Shown here piece by piece: positions 1 through 10,862 of a DNA stretch of 64,000 bases. This DNA is from CAZHDI01 sp964531285 (GTDB lineage Bacteria > Pseudomonadota > Alphaproteobacteria > JAJFIK01). Location: positions 3,085 through 67,084 of the forward strand of contig CAZHDI010000005.1 in the NCBI GenBank assembly GCA_964531285.1, read 5' to 3'. Positions within the stretch are counted from its first letter, which is position 1. The number at the start of each line of letters is the position of its first letter. A program made the translations under genes and the position numbers. The notes under the pieces are model-generated. The model was not told where the DNA came from. It saw nothing but the letters and a program-made list of their open reading frames with translations, and searched no databases.

Positions 1-350
1 ACCGCGTCCTCAAGCCCCGGATTGTGGCCGATCCACAGCACCGCGGCGAAGCGGTCGTCGATCTCGCGGGCGCGCATGATGATGCTGTCGGCGGAGGCCA
101 GATAAAGGCCGTCCTCGATCCGGGTCGGTAAATCCAGGCCGATGAACGGCTTGATCAGCGACAGCGTCTCCAGGGTGCGCCGGGCCGAGGAACACAGCAC
201 CAGATCCGGCGCATAGCCCTTCGATTTCATATATTCGCCCATGACCGGCGCGGAGCGCAGCCCGCGCGGATTGAGCGGGCGGTCGAAGTCATCCAGCATC
301 GGGTCATTCCAGGACGACTTGGCATGGCGCAGCAAAAAGAGCGTCTTCAT
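1..350 (-). CDS. SixA-type histidine phosphatase, 3' end outside window
   Basis: The frame opens at the ATG complementary to 348-350 and runs off the window start, leaving about 116 residues. The N-terminus reads MKTLFLLRHAKSSW, which is the RHG-type phosphatase signature (RHA, with the catalytic His) in the form typical of the SixA branch. Further in, CSSARRTLET and WIGHNPGLED match the second Arg motif and the GHNPGLE motif of that family. SixA enzymes remove phosphate from histidine phosphotransfer proteins in some bacteria; a more general small-molecule or phosphoprotein phosphatase is equally possible here because nothing nearby belongs to a phosphorelay. The missing C-terminus should hold little more than the last helix. 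Confidence 0.85.
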   Translation of the reverse strand, partial: MKTLFLLRHAKSSWNDPMLDDFDRPLNPRGLRSAPVMGEYMKSKGYAPDLVLCSSARRTLETLSLIKPFIGLDLPTRIEDGLYLASADSIIMRAREIDDRFAAVLWIGHNPGLEDA

Positions 351-504
351 CGCGAACCCGTCTCATCCATCCCCGTCCGGCCCGGCGCCCGTCCCCCGCC
401 GCATCCCAGGGCCTCGGCCAGAGAGTCGGGCATTTCCGGCCCTCCGTCCAGGGGCAATCCATGCCGGGGCGCGCGCAAAAGATCCCCCAGGATTGATGCC
501 GGGC

Positions 505-1305
505 TTATCGCCGGAACGGCAATAACAGGGTCCACATCAGCCCGTCCGCATCCGGGCCGCGCTCGGCGTCGAGACCGACGGTCATGCCCCGATGGCCCGC
601 TTCCGGCGCTGCCCGATAGGTGCCGAACAGGCGGTCCCAGACCGACAGGCCCACGCCGTAATTACTGTTCTGCTCGGGCGCCGCGACCGAATGGTGAACC
701 CGGTGCATGTCGGGCGTCACAACAACGCGCCGGACCAGGGTTTCCAGACCCCGCGGCAGGCGGACATTGCCGTGGTGGAACATGGCGAGGCCGTTGAACA
801 GGACCTCATAGATCACGATGACGACCGGAGCGATACCGAGTGCCACGGCCAGACCGGTCTTCACCAGCAGCGACAACAGCGACTCGATCGGGTGGATCCG
901 CAGCGCCGTGGTGACATCCACATCCCGGTCGGCATGGTGGACCCGGTGCACACGCCACAACACCGGCGCGCGGTGCAGCGCCACATGGAGCCCGTAGAGC
1001 GCCAGGTCGAGAGCCAGGAGCCCCAGCGCGATTTCCACCCAGCCCGGCGCCGCGAGGCTGTTGAGCAGCCCAACCCCATGGGACCCCGCCCAGCCGGCCG
1101 CGCCCATGGCCATGAGCGGCCCGACAAGGCGCAACGTCGCAGTGTTGATCACCAGAAACATGATGTTGGTCAGCCAGCGCCGGCCCCGGTTGGCGATCAG
1201 AATGCGGCACGGCGCCGTCAGCTCCCAAAGCGCCATCGCTGACAGAATCGCCAGGAAACCGGCGATCTGAAGCGAGACTTCATAACCTTGGACGTTGCTG
1301 AACAC
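505..1305 (-). CDS. Sterol desaturase / fatty acid hydroxylase family protein
   Basis: This is a 266-residue integral membrane protein of the FA_hydroxylase superfamily, di-iron enzymes that hydroxylate or desaturate lipids at the membrane. Hydrophobic segments occupy the first half, and the histidine clusters of the family follow: HVALHR, then RVHRVHHADRD, and near the C-terminus HRVHHSVAAPEQNSNYG. These boxes bind the two irons. The start is a GTG at 1305; a GGAG lies a short way upstream. The substrate cannot be read from the sequence; bacterial members act on sterol-like lipids, carotenoids or alkylglycerol ethers. The gene stands alone on the minus strand between the phosphatase and the TerB gene. 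Confidence 0.85.
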   Translation of the reverse strand: MFSNVQGYEVSLQIAGFLAILSAMALWELTAPCRILIANRGRRWLTNIMFLVINTATLRLVGPLMAMGAAGWAGSHGVGLLNSLAAPGWVEIALGLLALDLALYGLHVALHRAPVLWRVHRVHHADRDVDVTTALRIHPIESLLSLLVKTGLAVALGIAPVVIVIYEVLFNGLAMFHHGNVRLPRGLETLVRRVVVTPDMHRVHHSVAAPEQNSNYGVGLSVWDRLFGTYRAAPEAGHRGMTVGLDAERGPDADGLMWTLLLPFRR

Positions 1306-1376
1306 GGGTTGACGCTCCGAAGCCGCGGACTGACGAATGGCAAAGCGGGCAGTCTGCGTCGGAACTGACCCCGCGC

Positions 1377-1793
1377 CTAGAGGGTCATATGACGCGCACG
1401 GGCGCTGCGTTCGATGGCCCCGGCATAAAGCCGGTCGATTTCCAGGGTGTGACGGATCAGCTCAAGGACCCGCAGTTCTTCCTGACCGAGCTTGTTGTCG
1501 GCGGTCGCAACCTCCACGGCGACGGCATAAGCGGTCTCGTGGAGCTTTTTCGGCAGGGCTTCCTTCGCGAGGCCCAGAACCGCCTGCAACCCGCCATCCT
1601 GCTCTTCCATGATCGCCCCGCACTCCTCGGCGACCCGCACAAGCTTCTCTTTGTCGAAGTCGGCAAAAACGGGAAGCTTGGTAACGGTCTCCCCGATGGT
1701 GCGCAGCTCTTCGTCGGTCATACCGCCATCGGCGGCCGAAACGATCACCATCAAATAGATGAGCGCGGCATGGTGGGTGATGGTCTGGGTCAT
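1377..1793 (-). CDS. TerB-family protein
   Basis: This 138-residue acidic, all-helical protein matches the TerB (tellurite resistance B) fold: an N-terminal LIYLMVIVSAADGGMTDEE and, about 80 residues later, EVATADNKLGQEE. These are the two related acidic helix-loop repeats that coordinate metal in TerB proteins. The name is historical; most chromosomal copies have no proven role in tellurite resistance and are thought to act near the membrane in stress responses. There is no ter cluster nearby. The gene is read in the same direction as the downstream sterol-desaturase-type gene, with 71 bases between them, and upstream of it lies the helicase gene on the same strand. Confidence 0.8.
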   Translation of the reverse strand: MTQTITHHAALIYLMVIVSAADGGMTDEELRTIGETVTKLPVFADFDKEKLVRVAEECGAIMEEQDGGLQAVLGLAKEALPKKLHETAYAVAVEVATADNKLGQEELRVLELIRHTLEIDRLYAGAIERSARARHMTL

Positions 1794-1886
1794 CGCTCTG
1801 TCCTGTGCCGTGATGGCGGATCGTGCGCCGGAAGGAGGGCGCCGCGCCGCGGGAGCCCGCGTCTTGCCGTGTTGACGGGGCGGAAA

Positions 1887-4802
1887 TTAGGCAATCGCCG
1901 CGGTGCCTGCAAGGGGCGCGGGCGGGCCCGCGGCGACGGGGGAGGGCCCGACCGTCTCGCGCACGGCGGCCACGGCCTCGGCAAGGCCCATGCGCTCGAT
2001 CGCGAGCCCGGCGGGAAAGGCCGTCGCCAGCCGCGAGGGCAGGCGGGAATCCAGCATGACGAACACGCCCCGGTCGCCGGGGCCGCGCACGAGCCGGCCA
2101 TAGGCCTGTTTCAGGCGCAGCCGGGTCAAGGCGTCGTCATAGGTCCGGCCGCCGAAATGGGCGCGCCGGGCCTTGTGCAGGATATCCGGTCGCGGCCAGG
2201 GCACCCGGTCGAAGACGATCAGCCGCAGGGACTCCCCAGGCACATCGACGCCGTCGCGCAGCGCATTGGTCCCCAACAGACAGGCATTGGTCTCGGCCCG
2301 GAAGATATCGACCAGGGTCGCCGGGTCCATCGCATCCACATGCTGGGCATAGAGCGGCAAGCCGCCGGCCTCGAGCGGTTCGGCGATCCGGTCATGGACC
2401 GCGCGCAGGCGCCGGATCGCGGTAAAAAGGCCCATGGCGCCGCCGCCCGCCGCCTTGAACAATTCGCGATACGCCGCCGCCAACTGGTCCATGGCATTCT
2501 GCGCCAGATCCCGGACGACGATCACCCGGGTCTGCGCCTTGTAATCGAACGGCGAGGCGATGCTGGCGCGGGTCAGCAGGGCCGGGGCCAGATGCCGGGC
2601 GCCGGTGCGGATATCGGCACTGGCCCAGGAGTCGTCTTCCTGCGGACGATCCGCGTCTTCCGCCGCCGCGGCGGCGTCGCCGTCATCGCCTTCATCGCGC
2701 AAGGTCGCCGACGTAATGAGCACGCCGTGGGCCGGGCGCACGACCGCATCCACAAAGGCGGCCATCGGGTCGACATGGCGCCGGTGCATGGCGATGTCGT
2801 AGACCCGTCCCGCGCTGCGCTCCAAAGCAAACCAATCCACATAGGCCTCGGGCGTCGCGCTGGCCAAAGTCGCCAGCATGGCGCGCCAGGCCGGGATCGT
2901 CAGATGGGCGCGCCGGTCGAGCCCGCGCGTGGTGGCTTCGATGCGCAGCCGGGTCGGTGTGTCGAGATCGGCGGCCTCGTCGTCGAGCCGGGCGCGCAGG
3001 CCTTCGCTCAATCGGCCAAGCGGCACGGCCAGATCGTCGAGCGCGGCGCTGAGGCGTCCGGCGGCGTCGAGCAAGTCATCCGGTACCGGATGAATATCGG
3101 ACTCCAGGCCGAATTGCGGCGAATCCGGCGTGGCGGCCCGCGCTTCCACATGGCGGCGCACAAGGGTAAAGAACGCCTCGGCCGGGCCGCGCGCACCACC
3201 CTCCTGGCCGCGCATGGCCCAACCTTCCTGGGGCAGGGACCGGGCCGCATCCACCGCATCGAGAAGGGCCTGGTCCACCGCGTCCTCACCGCCCGTCAGA
3301 TCGCCGATCCGCTCGGGCAGCCCGCGTCCGCGCCGCGCCCGGCCCTCGGGACCGCGGATCCAACGGCGCAGTTCGGCCGCTTCCGCCGCGCTCAAGGTCG
3401 CGCCGAACGCGGCGTCGGCGGCATCGAACAGGTGATGGCCCTCATCGAACACCAGCCGCAGGCGCCGCTCCGCCCCCTGATCGTTTTCCTCGCCGCGCAC
3501 CGTCGCCAACGCCCGGTCGAGCGCGGCCTGATGCATCACCAATGCATGGTTCGCGACCACCAGATGGGCATGGCGGGCTTTGCGCACCGCCCGCTCGATG
3601 GTGCATTTGCGGTAATGGGGGCAGGCGGCATAGATGCATTCGCCCCGCCGGTCGGTCAGGCCCGGCGTGCCCGGCGATCCGTGAACGAGACCCGGCGCGG
3701 TGAGCCAGGACGGAAAGTCCCCGCCCACCATATCGCCGTCGCGGCTTGCCTCCAGCCAGCGCGCGACGAGGCCCAGCGCCACCGCATCCTCGCCGGCCCC
3801 GGAGGCGGCCCGGCGCGCGGCGTCCTCGAAATTGAGCAGACACAGATAATTCTCCCGGCCCTTGCGAATCACCGCCCGGCGGGATTTGTCCAGGGGATCG
3901 GGATAGACCCGGCTGAGTTCCTGATCGATCTGACGTTGAAGATTCTTGGTGAAGGTGGACACCCACGTTCCCGGTCCGTTTTTCTCCGCCCACAGACTGG
4001 CCGGAGCGAGATAGCCGAGCGTCTTGCCGATGCCCGTGCCCGCTTCGGCCAGCACCACGGGGGGCTCGCCCGGTGTATCGCGCGGCGTGAAGGACTGGGC
4101 CACCGTGGCGGCATAGCGGTCCTGGCCGGGGCGCAGAGCTTGATCCGCTCCCAGAAGACCGGTTAGCCGGTCGATGACGGCGGCTTCGGGCAACGGGTCC
4201 GACTGGCGCCCGCCCTGGGGCGCGCGGTCCTCCCATTCGGGCAGGCGCGACCAGACATCGAGCCCGCCCAAGGTCTGGGAGCCCGGCGGGGTGCCGAGCA
4301 CTGCCGTAACGTAAGGCGCCCAGGCCCATCCGGCCTTGCCCATGGTCGCGGCGACGGCGGCGGCACGGTCTTTGTGCGGATAATCGGCTTGGCCGAGGCG
4401 CGTCAGCAGGGCATGGGCGGCGGCGACCAGCGCGACCGCCTCGTCCTCGGGCGACTCGGGCGGATCGAGATCCAGGGCCTCGGCAAGCCCCGCGGCGGTC
4501 GGCAGGCAGAAGCGCGCGGGGCAGACAAAGGCGAACAATTCGGTGAGGTCGTAGAGGCTCGCGCGCCGGACCGGGCGCGGGCGCCCCAGCCGCTGCGCGA
4601 GAAACCCGGTATGGCAAACCATCAGCGGCTCCGAGGCGATCGCCGCGCCGGCCTCGGCCCGGCCGATCTCGCGCACCTCGCCGTCGGGCGTGACCAGCAC
4701 CGCATGACCGGTCGCCAGCGCCAGCGCGGGCACATCCGGCAGGGCGGGGCCGGCGGGCGAGGGGGCGCAGTCCGGGTAAGGAAAATCAGAATCGCTTGCC
4801 AT
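1887..4802 (-). CDS. DinG/XPD-type iron-sulfur ATP-dependent DNA helicase
   Basis: A 971-residue superfamily 2 helicase. The Walker A motif GTGIGKT lies near residue 255, preceded by LAEA as in DinG. The DEAH-like box is [10 protein letters not shown] near residue 453. Four cysteines between the two motifs (about 321, 389, 394 and 400; the last three in [14 protein letters not shown]) fit the 4Fe-4S cluster domain of XPD/DinG helicases. The C-terminal half has the SATLRDEG and [16 protein letters not shown] motifs. The first 220 residues are a family-specific N-terminal extension. Such enzymes unwind 5'-to-3' and resolve R-loops or damaged forks. Alphaproteobacterial copies are often annotated simply as ATP-dependent DNA helicase. 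The start is an ATG at 4802, 84 bases from the divergent lysyl-tRNA synthetase gene. Confidence 0.9.
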   Translation of the reverse strand: MASDSDFPYPDCAPSPAGPALPDVPALALATGHAVLVTPDGEVREIGRAEAGAAIASEPLMVCHTGFLAQRLGRPRPVRRASLYDLTELFAFVCPARFCLPTAAGLAEALDLDPPESPEDEAVALVAAAHALLTRLGQADYPHKDRAAAVAATMGKAGWAWAPYVTAVLGTPPGSQTLGGLDVWSRLPEWEDRAPQGGRQSDPLPEAAVIDRLTGLLGADQALRPGQDRYAATVAQSFTPRDTPGEPPVVLAEAGTGIGKTLGYLAPASLWAEKNGPGTWVSTFTKNLQRQIDQELSRVYPDPLDKSRRAVIRKGRENYLCLLNFEDAARRAASGAGEDAVALGLVARWLEASRDGDMVGGDFPSWLTAPGLVHGSPGTPGLTDRRGECIYAACPHYRKCTIERAVRKARHAHLVVANHALVMHQAALDRALATVRGEENDQGAERRLRLVFDEGHHLFDAADAAFGATLSAAEAAELRRWIRGPEGRARRGRGLPERIGDLTGGEDAVDQALLDAVDAARSLPQEGWAMRGQEGGARGPAEAFFTLVRRHVEARAATPDSPQFGLESDIHPVPDDLLDAAGRLSAALDDLAVPLGRLSEGLRARLDDEAADLDTPTRLRIEATTRGLDRRAHLTIPAWRAMLATLASATPEAYVDWFALERSAGRVYDIAMHRRHVDPMAAFVDAVVRPAHGVLITSATLRDEGDDGDAAAAAEDADRPQEDDSWASADIRTGARHLAPALLTRASIASPFDYKAQTRVIVVRDLAQNAMDQLAAAYRELFKAAGGGAMGLFTAIRRLRAVHDRIAEPLEAGGLPLYAQHVDAMDPATLVDIFRAETNACLLGTNALRDGVDVPGESLRLIVFDRVPWPRPDILHKARRAHFGGRTYDDALTRLRLKQAYGRLVRGPGDRGVFVMLDSRLPSRLATAFPAGLAIERMGLAEAVAAVRETVGPSPVAAGPPAPLAGTAAIA

Positions 4803-4886
4803 GGACCGAGTATAGACGCATTTTCCGGGCCGGTCCGGGTGCCGGACCGCGTTGGATCACAGCACGAGGATAAAGGACACCGAGCA

Positions 4887-6566
4887 ATGGCCGAGCAGAC
4901 ACCCGCCCCCGACACCGACGCGCTGCGTGCCCTGGCGGCTGACGCCAAGGCCTGGCCGTTCGAGGAGGCGCGTAAGCTGCTCAAACGGCTGGAGGCCAAG
5001 CCGGGCAAGACCTCGGTCCTGTTCGAAACCGGCTATGGGCCGTCGGGCCTGCCGCATATCGGCACCTTCGGCGAGGTCGCGCGGACGGCCATGGTGCGCC
5101 ATGCGTTTCACATCCTGGCGCCGGACATCGAAACCCATCTGATCGCCTTTTCCGATGATATGGACGGCCTGCGCAAGGTGCCGCCGCAATTGCCGGAACA
5201 GGAGATGCTGACGGCGCATCTGGGCCGGTCGCTGTCGTCGATTCCGGACCCGTTCGGCACCCATGACAGTTTTTCGGCCCATAACAATGCGCGGCTGTGC
5301 GCCTTCCTGGACCGGTTCGGCTTCGACTACGAATTCGTCAGCTCGACCGCGTACTACACCTCGGGCCGCTTCGATGCCGCCCTGCTGCGCGTGCTGGAAT
5401 GCTTCGACGCGGTCATGGACATTATTCTGCCGACCCTGGGCGAGGAGCGCCGCAAGACCTATTCGCCGTTCCTGCCGGTGTGTCCGAAAACCGGTGTGGT
5501 GCTTCAGGTGCCGGTGATCGCGCGCGATCTCGAGGCGGGCACGATCACCTATGACGACCCAAATGACAATGAGCGCATGACCGTGCCGGTGACCGGCGGG
5601 CATACGAAACTTCAGTGGAAGGCCGATTGGGCGATGCGCTGGTATGCGCTCCAGGTCGATTATGAGATGGCCGGCAAGGACCTCATCGATTCGGTCAATC
5701 TGTCTTCGCGCATCCTGAAGGTGCTTGGCGGCACGCCGCCGGAGGGGCTGAGCTATGAGCTGTTTCTGGACGAGGGCGGGCAGAAAATCTCCAAAAGCAA
5801 AGGCAACGGCCTGACCATCGAGGACTGGCTGCGCTATGCCTCGCCGGAGAGCCTGTCGCAATACATGTTCCAGAAGCCGCGCCAGGCCAAGCGGCTGCAT
5901 TTCGATATTATTCCAAAGACGGTCGATGAATATCTGACCTTTCTGGAGAAATATCCGGACCAGGACGAGGCGGACCGTCTGTCGAACCCGGTCTGGCACA
6001 TCCATGGCGGGACGCCGCCGGCCGCCAGCGTCCCGGTGAGCTTTTCGCTGCTGCTCAATCTGGTCAGCGCGAGCAATTCCGAGGACCGCTCGGTGCTGTG
6101 GGGGTTCATTCGTCAGTATAATGACGCGGTGAGCCCGGAGACGAGCCCGCTGCTGGATCGGCTTGTCGGCTATGCGATCACCTACTACCACGATTTTGTA
6201 AAGCCGGCGAAAGCCTTCCGTGCGCCGAGTGATCGGGAGCGCGCCGCGCTGGAGGATCTGCTCGCCCGGCTCAAAGGGCTGCGCGATGAGCGCCGCAACG
6301 ATCTCGACGGTGAGGCGATCCAGAGCGTGGTCTATCAGATCGGCAAGACCCACGGCTTCGATCCGTTGCGGGATTGGTTCAAGGCGCTTTACGAGGTGCT
6401 GCTGGGCCAGACGCAAGGGCCGCGCTTTGGGTCGTTTGTGGCGCTTTACGGGCTCGACAATTCGGTAACCCTGATCGAGCGGGCGCTGGCGGGTGAGGAT
6501 CTGACGGTCCCGGCTGCCAAGACGGCGCAAGCCACTTCCGGACAGTCCGCGCCGGGCGCGTCCTGA
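4887..6566 (+). CDS. lysK: Lysyl-tRNA synthetase, class I
   Basis: This 559-residue protein charges tRNA-Lys with lysine, using the class I Rossmann fold rather than the class II fold of most bacterial LysRS. The HIGH motif is HIGT at about 57-60 in [15 protein letters not shown], and the KMSKS motif is KISKSKG at about 300-304. The region [16 protein letters not shown] and the all-helical C-terminal anticodon-binding half match the family, as does the length. I chose the ATG at 4887, behind an AGGA at 4876-4879, over in-frame upstream starts because the family N-terminus begins there. Class I LysRS is known in archaea and in several alphaproteobacterial lineages, so it helps place the organism. 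Confidence 0.95.
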   Translation: MAEQTPAPDTDALRALAADAKAWPFEEARKLLKRLEAKPGKTSVLFETGYGPSGLPHIGTFGEVARTAMVRHAFHILAPDIETHLIAFSDDMDGLRKVPPQLPEQEMLTAHLGRSLSSIPDPFGTHDSFSAHNNARLCAFLDRFGFDYEFVSSTAYYTSGRFDAALLRVLECFDAVMDIILPTLGEERRKTYSPFLPVCPKTGVVLQVPVIARDLEAGTITYDDPNDNERMTVPVTGGHTKLQWKADWAMRWYALQVDYEMAGKDLIDSVNLSSRILKVLGGTPPEGLSYELFLDEGGQKISKSKGNGLTIEDWLRYASPESLSQYMFQKPRQAKRLHFDIIPKTVDEYLTFLEKYPDQDEADRLSNPVWHIHGGTPPAASVPVSFSLLLNLVSASNSEDRSVLWGFIRQYNDAVSPETSPLLDRLVGYAITYYHDFVKPAKAFRAPSDRERAALEDLLARLKGLRDERRNDLDGEAIQSVVYQIGKTHGFDPLRDWFKALYEVLLGQTQGPRFGSFVALYGLDNSVTLIERALAGEDLTVPAAKTAQATSGQSAPGAS

Positions 6567-6668
6567 GGCCATTGCGGCCCGGCCGCATCGGTCCGGCGGC
6601 CTCTCTCTGCGGTCAAACGTGATCGCGGGCGGCTTGCACCGCGCGCCGGTGCCGCTAGGCTGGCCGGC

Positions 6669-7634
6669 ATGTGGCGAATCGGAGCGCAGGGCATGGCGGA
6701 AGACGGTCGCGCGGCACGCAATTTGATTGCTGGAGCTGCCCTGGTCTGGTCGGCCCTGAAACCGGCGCCGGCCCGATCGGGCAGCGACGGCGGATCCGGC
6801 TGCACGCTGACACCGGCCGCGTCCTTGGTTTTGATCCTGGCCGGTCTGCCGGTCCAGGCCGAGGCCGCGATTCCCGACGCGGCCCTGACGCTCTATGCCC
6901 AAGGAGCCTATCTCGATGCCGCAGCGCTTGCCGGCGACACCGCCATGCGGGATCGCGATGGCATGGCCGCGGCATTCGCCGCCCGGGCCCGGCTGGCCCA
7001 AATCACCGTCGCGCCTTTCGCCGGGGATGCCGGCCGTATTCTCGAGACAGCTGAGAGCGATGCGCGCCGTGCCGTGGACCTTGCGCCCGATTTGCCCGAA
7101 GGTCATCTCCAGCTCGCCATCGCCCTGGGGTACAAGGCGCGGCGCTCCGGCTCCATCGCGGCCCATGTCCAGGGCCTCGCGACGCAAGCTCGCGAGCATA
7201 TCGACATCGCGCTCGGTCTGGACCCGGACAATCCGTTTGCCCATGCGGTGCTCGGCGGCTGGCATCTGGAAATCGTGACCCGCGCCGGCGCCTCGCTGGC
7301 GGGCCTTCTTTATGATGCGTCCCTCGAGGCCGGCGAAGCCGCCTTTGCCCGCGCCCGCGCCCTCGACCCCAAAACGGTGCTCTTCGATGTGCAATATGCC
7401 GTCGCTCTCCTCTCGCTCGACCCCCGAGCCCACGGGGACGCGGCCGAGGCGGCCATCGCCACCGCGTTGCGCAAATCCCCGGCGGATGCGCTCGAGACCT
7501 TTATGCTCGATATGGCGGCCGATTTGCGGGCACTGATCGACCGGGGGCGGATCACCGCCGTTACGGAGCGTATCGCCCGGTTTCAAGGGATCCGTGTGCA
7601 GAGCACGAGCGCGTTTCCCGAATCGACCCGGTGA
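6669..7634 (+). CDS. Secreted or membrane-anchored TPR-like protein
   Basis: A 321-residue protein with a hydrophobic stretch around residues 52-66 (AASLVLILAGLPVQAEA) that looks like a signal peptide core, preceded by a long basic/polar leader. A later start could therefore be the real one. The remainder is Ala/Leu-rich helical hairpins with TPR spacing, for example AVDLAPDLPEGHLQLAIALGY, HIDIALGLDPDNPFAHAVLG and ARALDPKTVLFDVQYAVALL. It would act as a periplasmic protein-interaction scaffold; no partner is evident. The gene is 100 bases downstream of lysK on the same strand. Its last 74 bases overlap, tail to tail, the truncated HTH gene on the other strand. Confidence 0.75.
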   Translation: MWRIGAQGMAEDGRAARNLIAGAALVWSALKPAPARSGSDGGSGCTLTPAASLVLILAGLPVQAEAAIPDAALTLYAQGAYLDAAALAGDTAMRDRDGMAAAFAARARLAQITVAPFAGDAGRILETAESDARRAVDLAPDLPEGHLQLAIALGYKARRSGSIAAHVQGLATQAREHIDIALGLDPDNPFAHAVLGGWHLEIVTRAGASLAGLLYDASLEAGEAAFARARALDPKTVLFDVQYAVALLSLDPRAHGDAAEAAIATALRKSPADALETFMLDMAADLRALIDRGRITAVTERIARFQGIRVQSTSAFPESTR

Positions 7635-7905
7635 ACCCGGTCTCACCTTCATCGGCCCGGGCTGTGTCGAGTGCGGGCAAAAACCGGTGCCACGGCGTGG
7701 ACGTGGCATTCAGCGCCTTGGCCAGACTTTCCGTGGACGGCCAGCGCGGTTTTCCATTCGCACCGATGCGCTTGCACGGATTGAACGTGGTCGGATCGAG
7801 CCCGGCCCGGCGGGCCAGCGCCGACGGACTGAGGCCGTGGCGCGCCGCCAGGGCATCGATGGCCGCCCAAACCGCTTCATGCGACACCGCTCCTTGCGAC
7901 ACCAT
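7561..7905 (-). CDS. Truncated HTH regulator lacking the usual S24 peptidase domain
   Basis: A 114-residue product. Residues about 8-75 match the N-terminus of the alphaproteobacterial S24-family (LexA-like) regulators: VWAAIDALAARHGLSPSALARRAGLDPTTFN, then KRIGANGKPRWPSTESLAKALNAT, a lambda-repressor-type HTH. Full-length relatives are about 210-230 residues and end in a Ser/Lys self-cleaving S24 domain. Here the frame stops about 40 residues after the HTH, and the DNA beyond is the coding strand of the TPR gene, so the domain is really absent. The tail (TGSIRETRSCSAHGSLETG) is antisense to the TPR gene and looks like read-through sequence. It could be a decayed gene or a short DNA-binding protein free of proteolytic control. 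Confidence 0.6.
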   Translation of the reverse strand: MVSQGAVSHEAVWAAIDALAARHGLSPSALARRAGLDPTTFNPCKRIGANGKPRWPSTESLAKALNATSTPWHRFLPALDTARADEGETGFTGSIRETRSCSAHGSLETGRYAP

Positions 7906-8080
7906 GTCCGTCTCTCCTTCCAGTGCTGACCCGCTGCTTGGGCAATACCCGCATTCCGTTTCCGGCGGTTTTTCGCTACACCCTCACGGGGACCATCGAG
8001 TCGCCTGAAGCTGCGTCTTTAGCGTGTGTTCCCGTAAAGCATCAACGAAAAGTATTCTAACTGCCTTGGAATTGGATGCA

Positions 8081-8458
8081 ATGGAAAAATTCAGCAACCA
8101 AGAGTTGGTTTTCAAGATCCTGTCCCGGACGGAGTGGACCGCGGCGGAGGCCGTCGGGCGCTTCGAGGGCTCGGCGGTGGATCATGCGGATGGCTTCATC
8201 CATTTCTCGGGCGCCGATCAGGTCGCCGAAACCGCAGCGCGGCATTTCGCAGGACAGGACGATCTCGTGTTGCTGAGCGTCGCGGCGGATGCGCTCGGCA
8301 CGGCCCTGAAATGGGAGCCCTCGCGCGGCGGCGCGCTGTTCCCCCATCTTTATGGTCCTCTCGATCTGACGGCCGTGCGCCGGGTGGATCCGCTCCCTCT
8401 GGGGACGGACGGTGTGCATAGGCTCCCCAGCGATCTCATCCAAGGACGGACGCCATGA
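8081..8458 (+). CDS. DUF952 family protein
   Basis: A 125-residue protein of the DUF952 family. The diagnostic stretches are [20 protein letters not shown] and [19 protein letters not shown]; the fold is related to ADP-ribosyl-transfer-like domains but no activity is established. I chose the ATG at 8081, where the conserved region begins ([13 protein letters not shown]), instead of a start 57 bases upstream. Its stop overlaps the pyrD start by four bases (ATGA at 8455-8458), so the two genes are translationally coupled. DUF952 genes beside pyrD are a common arrangement in alphaproteobacteria, which hints at, but does not prove, a link to pyrimidine or NAD-type nucleotide metabolism. Confidence 0.85.
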   Translation: MEKFSNQELVFKILSRTEWTAAEAVGRFEGSAVDHADGFIHFSGADQVAETAARHFAGQDDLVLLSVAADALGTALKWEPSRGGALFPHLYGPLDLTAVRRVDPLPLGTDGVHRLPSDLIQGRTP

Positions 8459-9549
8459 TCATGACCCGGCTGTTTCCCCTGCTGCGCGCGGGCCTGTTCG
8501 CCTTCGATGCCGAGACCGCCCATGGCCTCACCATCCGTATGCTGAAGGCCGGGTTAGGGCCGCGTGTCCGGCGCGCCGATCCGGCTCTGAGCCAGGATCT
8601 GTTCGGGTTGAGCTTTCCCAATCCGCTCGGGCTCGCGGCGGGCTTCGACAAGAATGCCGAGGTGCCCGATGCGATGCTCGGTCTGGGACTCGGGTTTACC
8701 GAATGCGGCACGGTCACTCCGCGCCCTCAGGCCGGGAACCCGCGCCCGCGCATGTTCCGCCTCGAGAGCGACCGGGCGGTGATCAACCGGCTGGGGTTCA
8801 ACAATGAAGGGCTGGAGGCGGCCGCTGCGCGCCTGGAGGCCCGCCGGGACCGGGCCGGCATTGTCGGCGCGAATATCGGCGCCAACAAGGATACCGCCGA
8901 CAAAGCCGCCGATTATGTAGCGTGCCTGGAACGGCTTTATCCTCTGGCGGATTATTTTACGGTCAATGTCTCCTCGCCCAACACGCCGGGTCTGCGCGAT
9001 CTTCAGGCCCGCGATGCGCTCGATGATCTCATCGCGCGGTTGATCGAGGCCCGCGTGGGGCTGGCCGGATCGGCATCGCCCAAACCGCTGTTGCTTAAGG
9101 TCGCGCCCGATCTGGGTCCCGGTCAGGCCGAAGACATCGTATCGGTGGCCCTGGCACGGGGCGTCGATGGTCTGATCGTCAGCAACACGACGATTGCGCG
9201 CCCCGCCGGCTTGCAGAGCGAGGCGCGGGACGAGGCGGGCGGCCTGTCCGGCGTCCCGCTGTTCGAACCGTCGACCGACGTCCTGCGGACCTTCTACCGG
9301 CTGACCGGCGGGCATTTGCCGTTGGTCGGCGTCGGCGGCGTGTCATCCGCCGATCAGGCTTATGCCAAGATCCGGGCCGGCGCCTCCCTGGTGCAACTTT
9401 ATACGGGTCTCGTCTATGGCGGACCCGGATTGATCCCAGGCATTCTTGACGGTCTCGCGGCTCGTCTGGCAGCGGATGGTTTCGCGCGGATCGCCGAAGC
9501 CGTCGGGGCCGATCACGAAGCATCGATGGAGCGCGCGAGAGCCGGATAA
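8455..9549 (+). CDS. pyrD: Dihydroorotate dehydrogenase, class 2 (quinone)
   Basis: PyrD oxidises dihydroorotate to orotate, the fourth step of pyrimidine synthesis, and passes electrons to the quinone pool at the inner membrane. The 364-residue length and the N-terminal amphipathic helix ([20 protein letters not shown]) place it in class 2. FMN-site and active-site motifs are [36 protein letters not shown] (catalytic Ser) and [20 protein letters not shown]. The start ATG overlaps the DUF952 stop; a second ATG six bases on is also possible. The last 37 bases overlap the end of the MATE gene on the opposite strand. Confidence 0.95.
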   Translation: MIMTRLFPLLRAGLFAFDAETAHGLTIRMLKAGLGPRVRRADPALSQDLFGLSFPNPLGLAAGFDKNAEVPDAMLGLGLGFTECGTVTPRPQAGNPRPRMFRLESDRAVINRLGFNNEGLEAAAARLEARRDRAGIVGANIGANKDTADKAADYVACLERLYPLADYFTVNVSSPNTPGLRDLQARDALDDLIARLIEARVGLAGSASPKPLLLKVAPDLGPGQAEDIVSVALARGVDGLIVSNTTIARPAGLQSEARDEAGGLSGVPLFEPSTDVLRTFYRLTGGHLPLVGVGGVSSADQAYAKIRAGASLVQLYTGLVYGGPGLIPGILDGLAARLAADGFARIAEAVGADHEASMERARAG

Positions 9550-10862
9550 CGCGCGGCCAAGGTGATCCCGCGCGCCGCGAACAGGGTCAGGAACGCGATC
9601 CACAGGCCGGTGTTGCCGAAATCCTGCATGGCCCACCACACCAGGGCGAAGGCCGCAAAGGATACGAGCATGGCATTGCGCATGTCGCGGCTGCGGGTGG
9701 CGCCGATAAAGATGCCGTCGAACTGAAAGCACCACACGCCCAAGATTGGATGCAGGGCGGCGAACGGCAGATAGGCCAGCGCGGCGGCGCGCACGGTCTC
9801 GATATCGGTCAGCCCTCGGATGACCAGTGGGCCAAGCGCGATGAATGCCAGACTCAGCGCCGCGGCATTCGCGACCGCCAGTTCGAACGACAGCCGGACG
9901 GTGCGGTTGAGCGTGGACCGGTTCTTGGCCCCGACCGCCCGCCCCACAAGACCTTCCGCCGCAATGGCCCAACCGTCGAGGAAGAACGCGCTGAAGGCCA
10001 GAAACTGCATCAGGACATGATTGCCGGCCAGGGTGACCGGGCCGAGCCGCGAGCCGATCGCGGTGAACCAGGCAAAGGCGCTGATCAACAGGGCGGTGCG
10101 GATGAAAATATCCCGGTTGACGGCGAGGGTCTGGAGCAGCGCCGCCGGGTCCACGATCCGGGTCCAGGTCAGCCGGGCGTGGGCCCGCCCCTCGAAATGA
10201 CCGGCCATCCGCCGGCGGAACAGCCAGATCGCAAGCCCCAGGGTCAGCCATTCGGCGATCAAGGTCCCGAGCGCCACCCCGGCCACATCGAGTTTCAGGC
10301 CCAGGACGAACACCATATTCAGAATGATGTTGGTGATGTTCAGGAACAATTGCAGCACCAGGACCGGACGGCTGTCCTGGGCGCCGATGAACCAGCCCAG
10401 CAGGGCGAAAGTGGCGACGACCGCAGGGGTGCCCCAGATGCGGATGTCGAAATAGGTCCGGGCCATCTGTGCCACCTCGCCCTCGGCGGCGAAGAGCAGC
10501 AGCGCCCCGGCGAGGATCGCCCCTTGCGCGGCCAGGGCCAGAACGCTGACCGCGGCGGCCAGAAGCAGGGCGCGCGCGAGGATCGCCTTGAGCTCCGTGC
10601 CGTCATCCGCGCCGTAAGCCTGGGCGACCATGCCGGTCGTGCCCATGCGCAGGAAGCCCAGTCCCCAGAACAGCATGTTGAAGAGTTGCGCGCCGATGGC
10701 GATGGCGGCGAGGGACGCGGTGGTGCCGACATTGCCGATCACGGCGGTGTCCGCGAGCCCCAGCAGCGGGATCGAGATATTGGCGACCATGATCGGCCAG
10801 GCCAGGTGCCACACCGAGCGCCGGGTCACGGTCTCCCGGCTCACCGGCGGGGCCCCGGTCAT
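9513..10862 (-). CDS. MATE family efflux transporter (DinF-like)
   Basis: A 449-residue polytopic membrane protein with about twelve hydrophobic segments. The N-terminus [21 protein letters not shown] followed by [11 protein letters not shown] is the DinF branch of the MATE fold, and the two halves show the internal repeat ([20 protein letters not shown] in the second half). Transporters of this family export organic cations or drugs in exchange for H+ or Na+; substrate unknown. Its ATG overlaps the stop of the thioesterase upstream (ATGA, 10859-10862), making it the last gene of a three-gene operon. Its 3' end runs 37 bases into the 3' end of pyrD. Confidence 0.9.
   Translation of the reverse strand: MTGAPPVSRETVTRRSVWHLAWPIMVANISIPLLGLADTAVIGNVGTTASLAAIAIGAQLFNMLFWGLGFLRMGTTGMVAQAYGADDGTELKAILARALLLAAAVSVLALAAQGAILAGALLLFAAEGEVAQMARTYFDIRIWGTPAVVATFALLGWFIGAQDSRPVLVLQLFLNITNIILNMVFVLGLKLDVAGVALGTLIAEWLTLGLAIWLFRRRMAGHFEGRAHARLTWTRIVDPAALLQTLAVNRDIFIRTALLISAFAWFTAIGSRLGPVTLAGNHVLMQFLAFSAFFLDGWAIAAEGLVGRAVGAKNRSTLNRTVRLSFELAVANAAALSLAFIALGPLVIRGLTDIETVRAAALAYLPFAALHPILGVWCFQFDGIFIGATRSRDMRNAMLVSFAAFALVWWAMQDFGNTGLWIAFLTLFAARGITLAARYPALARSIDAS

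Noticed and set aside
1377..1793. TerB as evidence of a tellurite-resistance or phage-defence ter cluster
   Set aside because: No other ter gene is near; isolated TerB proteins are common housekeeping genes.
1389..4166. A long plus-strand open frame (over 900 codons) across the helicase gene
   Set aside because: It is antisense to the DinG-type helicase, has no recognisable motif and the low-complexity Arg/Gly/His-rich composition typical of GC-rich shadow frames.
4857..7709. A long minus-strand open frame across lysK and the TPR gene
   Set aside because: It is a shadow of lysK and its neighbour; the plus-strand products have clear family motifs.
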